NCBI GenBank assembly: GCA_030789695.1
Contig: CM061142.1
Span: 567,353,281 to 567,417,280, forward strand
Direction: 5' to 3'
Source: Scilla litardierei
Taxonomy: Eukaryota; Streptophyta; Magnoliopsida; Asparagales; Asparagaceae
DNA: 64,000 bases
Shown piece after piece: positions 24,481-34,722 of this stretch. Position numbers and translations under genes: made by a program. Every line of letters starts with the position of its first letter. Position 1 is the stretch's first letter. The notes below the pieces were generated by a model, which did not search any database, had not been told where the DNA came from, and was given only the letters and a program-made list of their open reading frames with translations.

Positions 24481-24986
24481 AACCGACTAGATGACGATCT
24501 AGTCGGTCGGCAATTCCTCTTGAACCGACTAGATGTCCTTGCTCAATTCAGCCTAGGCACTGTTGATCAATTAGTCGGTCAAAGAAGGTTCACCGACCGA
24601 CTAGAAGACGATCTAGTCGGTTAGGAATCCTTCTCAGACCGACTAGTTATCATTGCCTCATTTCAGCCTGAGCTACTGTTTCTAGTTAGTCGGTCTAAGA
24701 ACAATCGTCGACCGACTAGTTGTGAAACTAGTCGGTTGGAATTTGTTCGCAGACCGACTAGCTCTCTTTGTTATCAGCCATTGAATTTCAACTCTTAGTC
24801 GGTCAAAGAAGAATCACCGACCGACTAGTTGTGAAACTAGTCGGTTGGCAAGTCTTCTTAGACCGACTAGTTCTCTATCTCCTGAACTCTTCATTTTGGC
24901 TGTTCTCCAGTTAGTCGGTTCATGTTGAATCACCGACCGACTAGTTGAGAAACTAGTCGGTCAGTGATCCTTCTTTGACCGACTAG
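24481..24986. promoter_or_regulatory. GACCGACTAG / CTAGTCGGTC array in Sire-1 LTR
   Basis: About 20 copies of ACCGACTAG in alternating orientation. Each repeat period of roughly 120 bp reads TTAGTCGGTC, 14 bases, GACCGACTAG, 8 bases, CTAGTCGGTC, 14 bases, GACCGACTAG, then about 45 bases of spacer. The array ends 65 bp upstream of the TATA box. Palindrome-rich cis-regions are known in maize Sireviruses. Each site contains ACCGAC, the DRE core recognised by DREB/CBF factors. Confidence 0.85.
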
Positions 24987-25411
24987 ACTGCTTCAGAATA
25001 GAGCCGTTGGAGCATTAATTGCCACGATTTTTCCTCTCTCTTTTCTCTATCCTATATATACTTGGAGGGGTTCTTTCCTTGTAAAAAAGGCTGCATTTTT
25101 TGGGATTTAGAGAAATAAAAGAGAAGCAAATCAACTCCATTCTAAAGCTATCTCTTCTCACTAGAATCTCTCCCTCACTCTTATTTCAAAAGAGAGATTC
25201 ATTGATTGTGAGCCATTCAAGCCAAGGGCTTTGAATCCAAGTCACCATCCTCCATCCTAGCCTTTGATCGCTGATCATATTGGTGGAGCTTCGGTTTGGT
25301 GACATCTTCTTCCTCAAAATCCTTCTTGCCCTAATTTGGTAAGCTTTACTAAAGGCATATGATTTTGTGGTAAGTGTTTCATTATTTCATCTCATTTGTT
25401 ATTTGAGTTTG

Positions 25412-25608
25412 TCTCTCGGTTGTGAGAGAGTTTGTGATCCCGGGTTGTGGGAGTCACAATTCCATTGTGTATGATTTGGTCTTGTAGAGGTTTTTCTACA
25501 AGAATTTCATAGTGCAAGATCTTGGGTTAGTGGTTTCTAACTAGAGTATCCGGAGGGGATCCGGGTGGTTGGGACGTAGGATCACCGGGAACAAGTCGGG
25601 GAGACTTG
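25412..25608 (+). other. Hairpin series in Sire-1 LTR leader
   Basis: Six short stem-loops downstream of the TATA box: 25412-25429 (TCTCTC/GAGAGA, loop GGTTGT), 25433-25458 (TGTGATCCC/GGGAGTCACA, loop GGGTTGT), 25480-25503 (TCTTGTAG/CTACAAGA, loop AGGTTTTT), 25523-25541 (GTTAG/CTAAC, loop TGGTTT), 25550-25564 (CCGGA/TCCGG, loop GGGGA) and 25592-25608 (CAAGTC/GACTTG, loop GGGGA). The third has different but still paired stem bases in Sire-2. Confidence 0.65.
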
Positions 25609-25785
25609 GGTGGATCCGAACCCGTTACATACTTTGTTTGCATTGTCTATTCTTGTTGTTTGTAGTCTATTCCGCATTGTTGTTTGTGTGTTTGCACAAT
25701 AATTAGGAATAACACTCTTGATTATTTTAAAGTACTATTCACCCCCCTCTAGTACTTGTGCAGTAGCTAGGCAGGGTATTACATT

Positions 25786-25801
25786 TGGTATCAGAACCAA
25801 G
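25786..25801 (+). other. Sire-1 primer-binding site
   Basis: TGGTATCAGAACCAAG, two bases after the 5' LTR, matches the initiator-Met tRNA PBS with one G-to-A change relative to the Sire-2 site. Confidence 0.8.
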
Positions 25802-25810
25802 TTCATTGCT

Positions 25811-27112
25811 ATGACAAACAACGACTACAACGTCTTCAAGAATCGTGAAGGAGCTTCTTCAGTTATGGAAGGACTATCTCAGTTAGGCCTCCTCACTTCA
25901 ATGGTACCAAATATGGGTACTAGAAATACCGGATGGAAACTTTCCTCCGGAGTGCTTCACTATAGAGAGCCACGTTGACGGAGTACGTTGAGCCCGAAGA
26001 AGAAGATTTCGCTAAGTGGACTACCGCGGAGGTCGCCGCAGAGGTAAGCAATGCCAAGGCAATGAATGCCTTGCAATGCGCTTTGGAGCCCGAGGACTTC
26101 AATAAGATATGCACATGTAAGAGTGCATATCAAATCTGGAACTCTCTCCTCATCTTGCATGAAGGAACAAGTAGGGTAAGAGACTCCAAACTCGTAGTTG
26201 TAAATAAAGATTACGAGTTTTTTCATATGCAACTGGGTGAGAAGATGAAGGAGTACTATGCTCGCTTCGTCGACATCACCAACGAGTTGGAGGCTCTTGG
26301 AAAGACCTACACCCAAAAGGAGAAAGTCTCGAAGATCATTGATGGACTTCCTTCGTGTTGGGAAAAGCGTACCTTCACCATCGATGAAGGTAACGATATG
26401 AATAAGTATACTGTTGTACAATTAATGGGTACCTTGATGTCTTATGAGGTACGCAAGGAAAGCAAGATCAAGATGAAGGACAAGATGAAGGCGTACTTGA
26501 AGCAAGACGAGCCAAAGAAAAAGGCGATTGCGTACAAGGCCGCTCCATCTACCGATGATGAAGAGTCGGAAGACGAGTTGGACATAGAATCCATTGCCCG
26601 TATGGCAAAGGAGTTCGACCGATTCTTCCGAAAAGGTAACTGTAGGAATAAATCTAAAGTTAGTTCGACTAATGCTTCTACTCCCGTGTGTTATAAATGC
26701 AACAAGCCAGGACATATCAACCCGGATTGTCCTCTCAACAAACACAAGGAGAAGTGGAAGGCATGAATGTTCGACAAGTCAAAGAAGTACAAGAAATGGT
26801 ACAAGAAAGGGCTTGTCGGCACATTCACCGACTCCGAAGAGGACTCCTCAAGTGGAGAGTCGGATGATGAACAAGTGGAGAAAGCACACACGTGCTTCAT
26901 GGGAAAAGAGGAACGTGATCAAGAGACCTCCTCCGATGAAAGCGAGGATGGAAGCGAGGATGAAAGCGAGGATGAAGGCGAAAAGGTAACTATGGATGAA
27001 CTTAGATTAGCCAACGAACAACTTTGGTATAAGTTTTCTAAATTGGCTAATAGATTTATTAAGACTTAAAATGAGATAACTAGTCTTCAAACCTCGCCTA
27101 AGCCTATCATCG
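25811..27112 (+). pseudogene. Sire-1 gag, decayed and interrupted
   Basis: The reading starts at ATG 25811 (TNNDYNVFKNREGASSVM), shifts frame by 25975, and continues as 25975-26766 with the Gag core (EYVEPEEEDFAKW) and a zinc knuckle (CYKCNKPGHINPDC). TGA at 26764-26766 and TAA at 27067-27069 interrupt it. An acidic, Ser-rich stretch follows the knuckle. At 27113 the coding sequence is cut by the Tekay-1 LTR just after a TSPKPII segment that is also present in Sire-2 Gag. Confidence 0.85.
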
Positions 27113-27410
27113 TGTAACGACTGGTTTTCATGTATCTGGATTATTTATATTATATATATATATATGTTTTGGTGGATTTTCTCCTTATGCGTGGTTTTCG
27201 TCTCCGTAGCTTTCACTTTCGATCGTTTCGTCGTGATTTTCTAGCTTCTTCATTAGAATCGTTGGTCTTGGAGTAAGTCATTCGTGAAAGGCTTCATATC
27301 GGTCATATCTTATCATTAGATCAAGCCTCGGAGTCTTAGGAATCGATCCCGGAGCTTCGCGCTCCATTTCGGAACTTTCTGTGCACGTTAGCCGGTACAA
27401 GAAGGGGAAC
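27113..27410 (+). repeat. Truncated Tekay-type LTR (Tekay-1)
   Basis: Starts TGTAACGACTGG and aligns for its full 298 bp with the beginning of the Tekay-2 LTR. It stops at GAAGGGGAAC, where the Tekay-2 LTR begins. Tekay-2 thus inserted into an LTR of its own family, near the left edge of the palindrome array expected in that LTR. Confidence 0.85.
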
Positions 27411-28103
27411 TGTAACGACTGGTTTTCATGTATCTGGATTTATTATATTATATTATATGTTTTGGTGGATTTTCTCCTTATATGTGGTTTTCGTCTCCGT
27501 AACTTTCATTTTCGATCGTTTCGTCGTGTTTTCTTAGCTTCTTCCTTAAAATCGTCGATTTTGGAGCAAGTTGTAACGGCCGCTTTCCGGTCGTACATTT
27601 TTAGTACGTATCTCATTATCGTATGTGAATTTCACGTGTTTGATTTTAATTATTTTTTTCCGTAGTTCGGATTCGCGATTGGACTCCGTATTCACGACCC
27701 TCTCGGAGGCGCGATCACCCCGGTACCTTCCTTGTAATTTTAGGTTGTCGATGGACCTATCTGCAACAATATCGTTTGTTTTATTAATAAACCTTTTAAA
27801 TAAACATTTGATTCATTTGATTTTGGAAGTCTCTGTGCGTTTTTATTCAAACGAGTTGGTGCTAATTGATTTTTTTTAAAACGAAACCACTACATCTTAA
27901 ACCTATTAATAATGAGCTTAGTTGCATAGAGTAGCAATAATAGGGATGAGGAATCCTTGAAAGTGCTCTGTTAAAACAAACTTAATATGAGATTATTAAA
28001 TCCTATCCTATCAACCGGCGGTTGGGAGATGTAAAGAAATCAAATCATCTTAAAAGATCTAACTGTTGAACAATTCCACTTGGTTACAACCGTACCCACG
28101 TCT

Positions 28104-28454
28104 TATCCCATAATATCCGCACCTCTCCCTCAGTTTTCCTCTCTCTTATTTCTCCTATATTATTATTTATATCTAACCTAAAAACCTAAGGCTATAACGA
28201 AGAGCAGGATATTATGGGATAGGAGAAATATCCGTACCTCATTCACTCTCTCTCTTGTTTGCTTTCTTTTTTAGCCGGAAAACTGAGGGAGATGACATCA
28301 TATCCTGAGGGAGAGGATATTTATATCTAACCGGAAAACTGAGCGAGGTACGGAAAGCCGGTGTAGGGAGGTGACAGCATCCAAAATTAGACAAAAAACA
28401 ATCAAATAAAAAGTAACATCATTCACTCTCTCTCTTGTTTGCTTTCTTTTTTAG
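28104..28454. repeat. Inverted and direct repeats within the solo LTR
   Basis: TATCCCATAATATCC (28104-28118) is inverted at 28207-28221, and TCCCTCAGTTTTCC (28126-28139) is inverted at 28277-28290. A 35-bp pyrimidine-rich segment ending TTTTTTAG occurs at 28240-28274 and again, identical, at 28420-28454. Confidence 0.75.
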
Positions 28455-29977
28455 GGAAGAAGTCCCCTCCTTGCACCGAATGAATCGGTGTAAACAGTCC
28501 GTGCCTTTTTTAAAACCCCCACCTCAAAACTTTGCTCTCTCTTTGTCTCTCTCTCTCTCCCTGCAACCAACCGAGGCGCTCCTTCTCTCGCACGACGCCT
28601 CCGACCTCCGGCAACATTTCTCGCCGGCCACATCTCCTCCCACCTCCTGCTCTCTCTCCCCGTTGCCGCTCGAACTCCGGCGAACTCGCCACAAGGCGCC
28701 CAAGTCTCTCCGACACCGAGCCGACGAGCCCACTCCGATCAGCACCTCCTCGGCCCTCCGGCCATCTTCATCTCTCTGACACCCTCCTCTTCGTTCAGCC
28801 AACAGCCGTGGCCCTTCTGCAACTCCAACACGGCCTCATCTCCAAACGCCCGCCGAGCTCCGCTTCGACAACACCCTCGACACCCCGACGAGGCGCCGCC
28901 CCGCACTCAAGACCGCCGGTGTCTTCCTTCGTAGAAGCCTCCGATCCTCCCTCCTTCCAGTCGCCGCCACACGCCCACCGTCCCTCCGAACAGCTCTCGC
29001 CTACGTCACCTTTATGCGCTCTTCCGTCGACCACCGCCCCGACCTTCTCAACCGCCAAAGACCCCTCCGACCACCTGTGAAGCCACCGCACCTTCCGAGT
29101 TCTCCGCGCCTCTCTCCGAGCATTCCCGACGTCCCGCCTCCCTTGCCTCGTCGTCGCTGCCCCGTCACCTTCCTCGCCCAGTACGCCGACCCGCCATCGC
29201 GGCCTCTTCAGTCCGAACACGCGGCCTTCCACCCGTGACCCCCCGCTCTCCGACCTTCAGTCTGACGCCGCCTATAGAAACGCCACCAATCCCGCCTCCG
29301 GTCGCCTCTACCTACTGCTGCCAGAAGTCGCGCCAAGCTCCGAGCAAGCAGAACGGGAAACCCCAAAGATATAGGTGAGTGATTGCATGCTTCCTTTTTA
29401 TATATACGTAAGTTACTGTATGCAGTGTATTTTAATATGGAAGTTAGTTTCATGGGTTTTATAACTCAGATCATATATTAAAATAACATATTAGGTTAGC
29501 CCTAGCCAGTATGAGTTTAATGGCAGTATAGTATATGACACATGCTATTTTCCCTTCGTAATGGATATGTGTCTAAATATTAATGTTAATAAACAGTAAA
29601 TACTTACATAAGTTAGTTATAGTTATTTGAGTTTAAGACTTATAGCTTAATATCGCGGATTCGATCTTGCAGATAAGTCCGTGCCTATCTTACGACGTGT
29701 GGGCACCCAAAACTCGCATCGCTTCAAGGCAAGTATTTACTATTGCAAGTAAATTACTTTCTACAAACTTTTCAGAGACGCAGGTATTTTTATCGTATTC
29801 AAACTTTCTAAAATAACGTACATCGCAGTAACGTCAAATAACAACTTCTATAATCGAAATGGTTTTAATGGATATCATTGATGTGCTGGTTTGTTTAGTC
29901 CCTTGACCATTGTACACGAAATGTCATCTTCCCTCGTCATTCCATTTACCTTTTGATATGCACCCTAATGAAACGTG

Positions 29978-30150
29978 GTAATGGGCCTTCGGTCATTTTA
30001 TGGAATATTGGGTCTTCGGACAAATACGGAACTTTGTGCCTTCGGGCAAATTACAGATATTGGGCCTTCGGGCAATTACGGACTATTGGGCCTTCGGGCA
30101 ATACAGATATGGGCCCCGCGGGGCATTTACGGAATGTTTGCATACGGCAA
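29978..30150 (+). repeat. Tandem units with GCC-TTCG-GGC hairpins
   Basis: Units of about 25-30 bp carry TGGGCCTTCGGGCAA or variants: about 29983, 30010 (GTC-TTCG-GAC), 30037, 30062, 30087. They end with the perfect palindrome GCCCCGCGGGGC (about 30113-30124) and the hairpin GTTTGC/GCAAAC (30136-30152). Loops are TTCG, a stable RNA tetraloop, and the GTC/GAC unit keeps pairing while changing sequence. Confidence 0.65.
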
Positions 30151-31259
30151 ACATGGAACTACGGATTGGCTTTTGGACACTTTGGGTGGGGTAGTCTAGT
30201 GTAGTAGAGGCTGGAAAGCTGGATTACACTCTAGTGGTGAACTTGATCGACACCTGGCCGGGTCGGTGAGTAGAGAGTCACGGGTAGCTCCCGTTGACTT
30301 GGGTGTAATGCTGGTCACCTCCCCCTCGGACACTGGGCTTGACACTAGATTAAGTACAGGTTGGCACTCTTGTTTGTTTCAGCTACTATCGTGATTGTAT
30401 AAACCGTTGACTAAGTTCATATCATGTTTTACTTTGTACGTCGCAAATGCCGTGTCTCTACTTTGTGCATTACAAAAGCCATGTTTGCCACTTGTTACTT
30501 TATGCACTACACATCGCATGCTCACTACTCTGTACACCACACCATGCTACACTTGTATGTTTTCTTACCCTACCTTATTTCTCTTGGTTGTGCACCTTTG
30601 TGTTTCCTCGTCCTTAAAATTATTTGCAACTATAGTATTATCTTGCCGAGGGTCATTTTATTACTAATGTTTTTAAATCTTGCCGAGCGACCCTCGCTGA
30701 CGTATATTTCCTTGTCTGTGAAATATACGTTAGGTTTTGAGCAGAGTTCACAGTGAGGTTCACTTGGAGATTGAAGAAGGTGACCAAGGATTATCAGGAG
30801 CACGAGATCCACTGCTGAAGACGACAGACACATCACAGCTTGCTAGAAGTTTATTATTTGTTGTTGTATTTCTTTCAGTTGTACTTTAAATTCTTTGTAA
30901 CTGTTTGTAATGGCCATGCTAGGCCTTTAATTCCTTTGTGTACATGTAATCTGGATGTCCGAGTGTAATAATGATATTCTGTGTTGCTCTGAGATCGCAA
31001 GCAAGAACCTGTACTTCGAATGGTGTATCACTACAGACGCGTATTGGGCTCGAGTTTCACAGCTCCAGCCCAAGCGGACCTCAATCGCGTCCTCGCTTCC
31101 ATTGTTGGGAAGCGGGACGTGACACAAGTCATTCGTGACGGGCTTTATATCAGTCATATCTTATTATTAGATCAAGCCTAGGAGTCTTAGGAATCGATCC
31201 CCGAGCTTCGCGCTCCATTTCGGAACTTTTGGTGCTCATTAGCCGGTGTAAGAAGGGGC

Positions 31260-31768
31260 ACCGACCGACTAGATGACGATCCAGTCGGTCGGAATACCTT
31301 CTTGAACCGACTAGTTGGCTTTCTAAATTTCTCAGGAGTTACTGTTTATCGTTAGTCGGTCTAAGAACGTTGGTTGACCGACTAGGTTGCAAACTAGTCG
31401 GTCGGCAATGCTTCTTTAACCGACTAACTCATCAACTATTTTTGGTACCAGTTACTGTTCCTTCTTAGTCGGTCTAAGTTCATCTTTCGACCGACTAGTT
31501 TTTAAACTAGTCGGTTAAGTTTTGTACTCAGACCGACTAAATCTTAGTTCTTCTGTACAGTCGAGTACTGTTTACTCTTAGTCGGTCTAAGAACGTTCAT
31601 CGACCGACTAGATGTCAAACTAGTCGGTCAGTAATTGTTCTTTGACCGACTAAATCTAAATCCTATTTTTGTACAGGAGTTACTGTTTGGACTTAGTCGG
31701 TCTGCGTTGGTCAACCGACCGACTAGTTCCCGAACTAGTCAGTCAGTGGTTGTTCTCTGACCGACTAA
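31260..31768. promoter_or_regulatory. GACCGACTAG / CTAGTCGGTC array in Tekay-2 LTR
   Basis: The same four-site unit (14-, 8- and 14-base inner gaps, about 45-base outer spacer) as in the Sire LTRs, repeated four to five times. The outer spacer is also shared: TTACTGTTTATCGTTAGTCG here (from about 31339) corresponds to a near-identical stretch of the reverse complement of Sire-2 (about 37827-37862). It ends 43 bp before the TATA-like CTATTTAAAC at 31811. Confidence 0.85.
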
Positions 31769-33133
31769 TCAGTGTCAAAACCCTAATTTCTGGGCAGCCG
31801 CCAGCCCTTCCTATTTAAACCCCTCCCAAACGTTTTCTTCTTCTTCCCCACAACCCAAAACCCTAGTTTCTCCCCCATTGAGCCCTTTACTACCTCAAAC
31901 CCTTATTCCCTCATCCCAAGCCCAAAATCCATCATCCAAACCCTCCCTTAACACATTCTACCTCTCATCTTCCTCAAAATCTCATCAAGCCCCCAAAATC
32001 CCCCAAAACCCTATTTCTCCAAACTTCTCCATCTATTTCCAGATCTGAACCCTAGGTTCCCCGGAGCGTTTCTTCCGTCGCCGTGGTTGCTCGGTATCAT
32101 TCTTCCGTTTCCTATACGGTAATATTCAAGCTCTTAATGTTTTCATGACCCGTTGTGTTTTTTTTTGTGAAACCCTAATGAAATGAATGTTGTTTTGATG
32201 ATTGTTTCTCCATAACAGCGACTTCCCCGTAGATTAGCGTCCGTGGGACGAACCCTCGTTGATCGTCGTCCTCGGTGCTAGGCAAGTGAAACTTGCCACT
32301 TAGGGTTTAGGCCATGTTTTAGGCCATTTGTTTGTTGTAGGCGTGAAAGAGACTAGGCGACGAAATGATACTCGCCTAGGCGCAAATTTAGGAACTAGCT
32401 TGACAACGAAGCTAGATCCGACATTTATCATGTTGCACAATTACCATGTCATGTTTAATTTCCATTAACGGTACGCAAATTAATTGTCATGTCATTGCAT
32501 TCTTTAAGTGTTTCCGCGATTGCGTAGCTTCGCTACAATGCTTGTGTTCCTGGCTCGTGTTCCAGAAGCGGGCCATGTGTTGGTTGATAGCCAATGCCCG
32601 AACTGCTCGTTTTCGGCTAGGTGCACCCCTACGGCAAATGCTTATGAATCGTGAACTAGAATGCGAGCTCCTGTGCGGGGCAACCCTGGCTCATTTACTG
32701 AGCTCGTGTGCAGGTACCCTGGCTCGTTTACATGTGGGTATTGGGGTAAGAGTTAAGCGGCCATTCAACTGGGTGTCTGTCTGATCAGCAACTGCAGTTG
32801 TAAGGCGTAAACTCTGTGTTCTGGGGTAGTGTTAAGCGGCCAATCAGCGTGAATGCCAAACCATTCAGCTGTAAGGCGTAAACATCTACAAACAACTTGA
32901 AATGTGACTAGTGTAATGATTGAGATTGTTAGTAGCTTGGCTACTCTTGACTTGTCCCTATAATTGTTCTCTTGTACTTATTGTTTCACCATGTCTTGCT
33001 TGAGCACTCATGTTATAACTTCCATGTCATGCATACTATAACTGCTAGGTTGTTAGTTTACCTTACTTTCAGTTTCCTTGCCCAAGTCTTTTAGACTTGC
33101 TGACATGTGCCCCTTTACTCTTTTGGGTGACAC

Positions 33134-33241
33134 ATGTTAGACCCTGAGCCTGAGTACATTGTGGAGGACGAGGTGTTTGCTGACGCCGAGCCCGAGCTCG
33201 TGTTTGACGAGGAGTACATGGACACTGGGGACCAGTCCTAG
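33134..33241 (+). CDS. 35-residue acidic ORF in the Tekay-2 LTR
   Basis: ATG 33134 to TAG 33239-33241. Of 35 residues 14 are Asp or Glu and none is Lys, Arg or His; the peptide begins MLDPEPEYIVEDEVF. It lies about 350 bp before the LTR end, inside the transcribed leader upstream of gag. It may be a translated upstream ORF or a relic. I do not recognise a family. Confidence 0.4.
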   Translation: MLDPEPEYIVEDEVFADAEPELVFDEEYMDTGDQS

Positions 33242-33735
33242 TGTCTTCGCTGAGCTTTTCCCTTTTGTTTAGACTGCTGTTTTGTTGTCGGTGCGTAGCA
33301 CCTAAGCTTTGATATGTTGTTCCTTTTGTTGGCCTTGTTCTGGGCCTTTAGACTCCTTCTTTTAGCCTGGTGGCTTTTCTGGATGTTGAACCAAATTTTC
33401 ATGTTGGACAAATTATGAGATATGAGATTTTATTTCTGTCTCTCCTCTTGTTATTATTGTTGTTCCGTTTGTGGTTACAGGGACCTGCTTATGTTTTATT
33501 GACGCTTATCGGGTTTGGGGCTTCACAGCTTCACTCTTGTGCGGACCTTTTCACGTCTCGCCTCCATTTTAGGGAAGCGGGGCGTGACAGGTTTTGTTGG
33601 TGGCCCATGCAGGTCCCTCTTCTGTAACTGCGATTATCGGAATAACGATAATAATATTAGAACGTCCAATAAACTAAGTTCGACGTCCGAGTCATAAGCT
33701 ATGAGTCTAATCTGCTTCGTTTTCTATGTCATTAG

Positions 33736-34427
33736 ATGGCAGGAAGGCGATTCACCCGTGGTGGAGGTAGTGGTGCGCCCCCTCATGATGAGGAGCCTGA
33801 GCGGGAACCCACCAATGGAGAGATGATGCAGATGATGCTTTAGATGATGCAAGTGCAGCAGGGTGTGCTCCTACAAGTCCAGAATGCTCCACTTGCTCGA
33901 GCTGCCCGGGCACTTCCGGATGTCCCTCGATCCGAGCCGGGAGCGAAGCAATTTCGGGAGCTGGGTCCCGCATATTTTGATGGGTCTGAGGGTCCTCTGG
34001 CTGCCGATGAGTGGATTCGGAACATTGAGGACAACTTGAAGATGGCCAAGATCACCCCAGCTGGATGGGTTGATTTGGCGAAGAGGCAACTCAAGGATAA
34101 TGCTCGGAACTGGTGGGATGCGGAAGAGAAGATGCTGGTGGAGCCGATAGCTTGGACTACCTTTAAGTCCAGATTTGATGAGGAGTTCTTTCCGAAGGCT
34201 GATAGGAAGGAGATGCTGCAGCGCTTTATTAACCTGAAACAAGGGAGCTTGACGGTGGACCTGTACCACCAAGAGTTCACTAGGCTGAGTCGGTTCGCAC
34301 CGAAGATGGTGCAGGATGCTGATGAGAGGGCACAGAGGTTCATGCAGGGACTTGCTTTGGAGCTCCAGAGTTTTGTGTCTTCCTCAGATCTCGACTCTTA
34401 TCAGAAGGTTCTGGTCGCTGCGAGGAG
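33736..34427 (+). pseudogene. Tekay-2 gag, N-terminal part
   Basis: ATG 33736 starts a chromovirus Gag (MAGRRFTRGGGSG). TAG at 33841-33843 interrupts it in frame. After that the retrotransposon gag domain follows (GPAYFDGSEGPLAADEWI, ARNWWDAEEKM, WTTFKSRFDEEFFP, LYHQEFTRLSRFAP). The frame is cut at 34428 by Athila-B; the remaining gag with zinc knuckles is at 59746 onwards. Confidence 0.88.
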
Positions 34428-34722
34428 TGATCACTCCGTATTTTACACCTTTTTTCCGCATGATTGCATGCCATTTAGATCGCTCAAATCACGTTTTTCA
34501 CGATTTATCGACAATATTGTGATACTTTTCACGATTTGTTGTTTTTGTCGTATTTCAGGAGATTTGGAGCGATTTGGAGTGATCCCGAGATACACCTACT
34601 CCGGAGTGTCACCGAAGACTTCCCTGAGGGGTATTTTCAGATTGGAGAGGAGCGGAAGAAGAAAGAACGTCGTAGGAGCGACGAGGAGGCAGAAACACTC
34701 AGAATGGACATTTTCAGTGTCT

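Larger units (their letters stand above)
24061..25783 (+). repeat. Sire-1 5' LTR
   Basis: Runs from TGTTGAGTATTG to GGTATTACA (1723 bp) and aligns with the reverse complement of the Sire-2 LTRs. It contains a palindrome array (24481-24986), a TATA box CCTATATATA (25051-25060) and a hairpin series (25412-25608). A PBS follows directly. Confidence 0.9.
24061..27112 (+). mobile_element. Sirevirus-like copia, 5' part (Sire-1)
   Basis: A 5' LTR (24061-25783), PBS and gag on the plus strand, belonging to the same family as the complete minus-strand Sire-2 (36737-49183). The element is interrupted at 27113 by Tekay-1 within gag; the rest must lie beyond the window if it survives. gag carries frameshifts and stops, so this copy is older than Sire-2. 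Confidence 0.88.
27572..31124 (+). mobile_element. Solo LTR of a second Tekay-like family
   Basis: Starts TGTAACGGCCGC, ends GGGACGTGACA and is flanked by CAAGT at 27567-27571 and 31125-31129. Its end resembles the Tekay-2 LTR end (GGGGCGTGACA). No retroelement protein is found in its 3553 bp, so it is best read as a solo LTR left after recombination between two LTRs. Between about 28500 and 29240 it has a GC-rich, Ser/Pro/Arg-coding open stretch without recognisable similarity, probably leader sequence. It contains hairpin-bearing repeats at 29978-30150. Confidence 0.82.
27411..33589 (+). repeat. Tekay-2 5' LTR (interrupted)
   Basis: Starts TGTAACGACTGG and ends GGGGCGTGACA. After removal of the solo LTR and one duplication copy it is about 2.62 kb. 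It holds a palindrome array (31260-31768), a TATA-like CTATTTAAAC (31811-31820), a long T-rich leader, a duplicated unit with GTTAAGCGGCCA and GTAAGGCGTAAAC (about 32745-32882), and a short acidic ORF (33134-33241). I do not see a standard initiator-Met PBS after the LTR. Confidence 0.85.

Noticed and set aside
24481..24986. CRISPR-like look of regularly spaced short repeats
   Set aside because: The sites alternate in orientation, gaps follow a fixed 14-8-14 pattern with homologous spacers, no cas genes exist, and the context is a plant LTR.
27113..27410. 27113-27410 and 27411 onward as a pair of short 298-bp LTRs or a tandem duplication
   Set aside because: The second copy continues as a full Tekay LTR and the first stops at the insertion point; nesting explains both.
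28532..29080. Open frame of about 180 codons, Ser/Pro/Arg-rich, as a captured host gene
   Set aside because: It lies in a GC-rich leader-like part of a solo LTR, overlaps long frames on both strands, and shows no recognisable domain; composition explains its openness.
30735..30890. Small acidic or hydrophobic ORF in the solo LTR as counterpart of the Tekay-2 acidic ORF
   Set aside because: The suggestive frame has no ATG and an upstream TAG.
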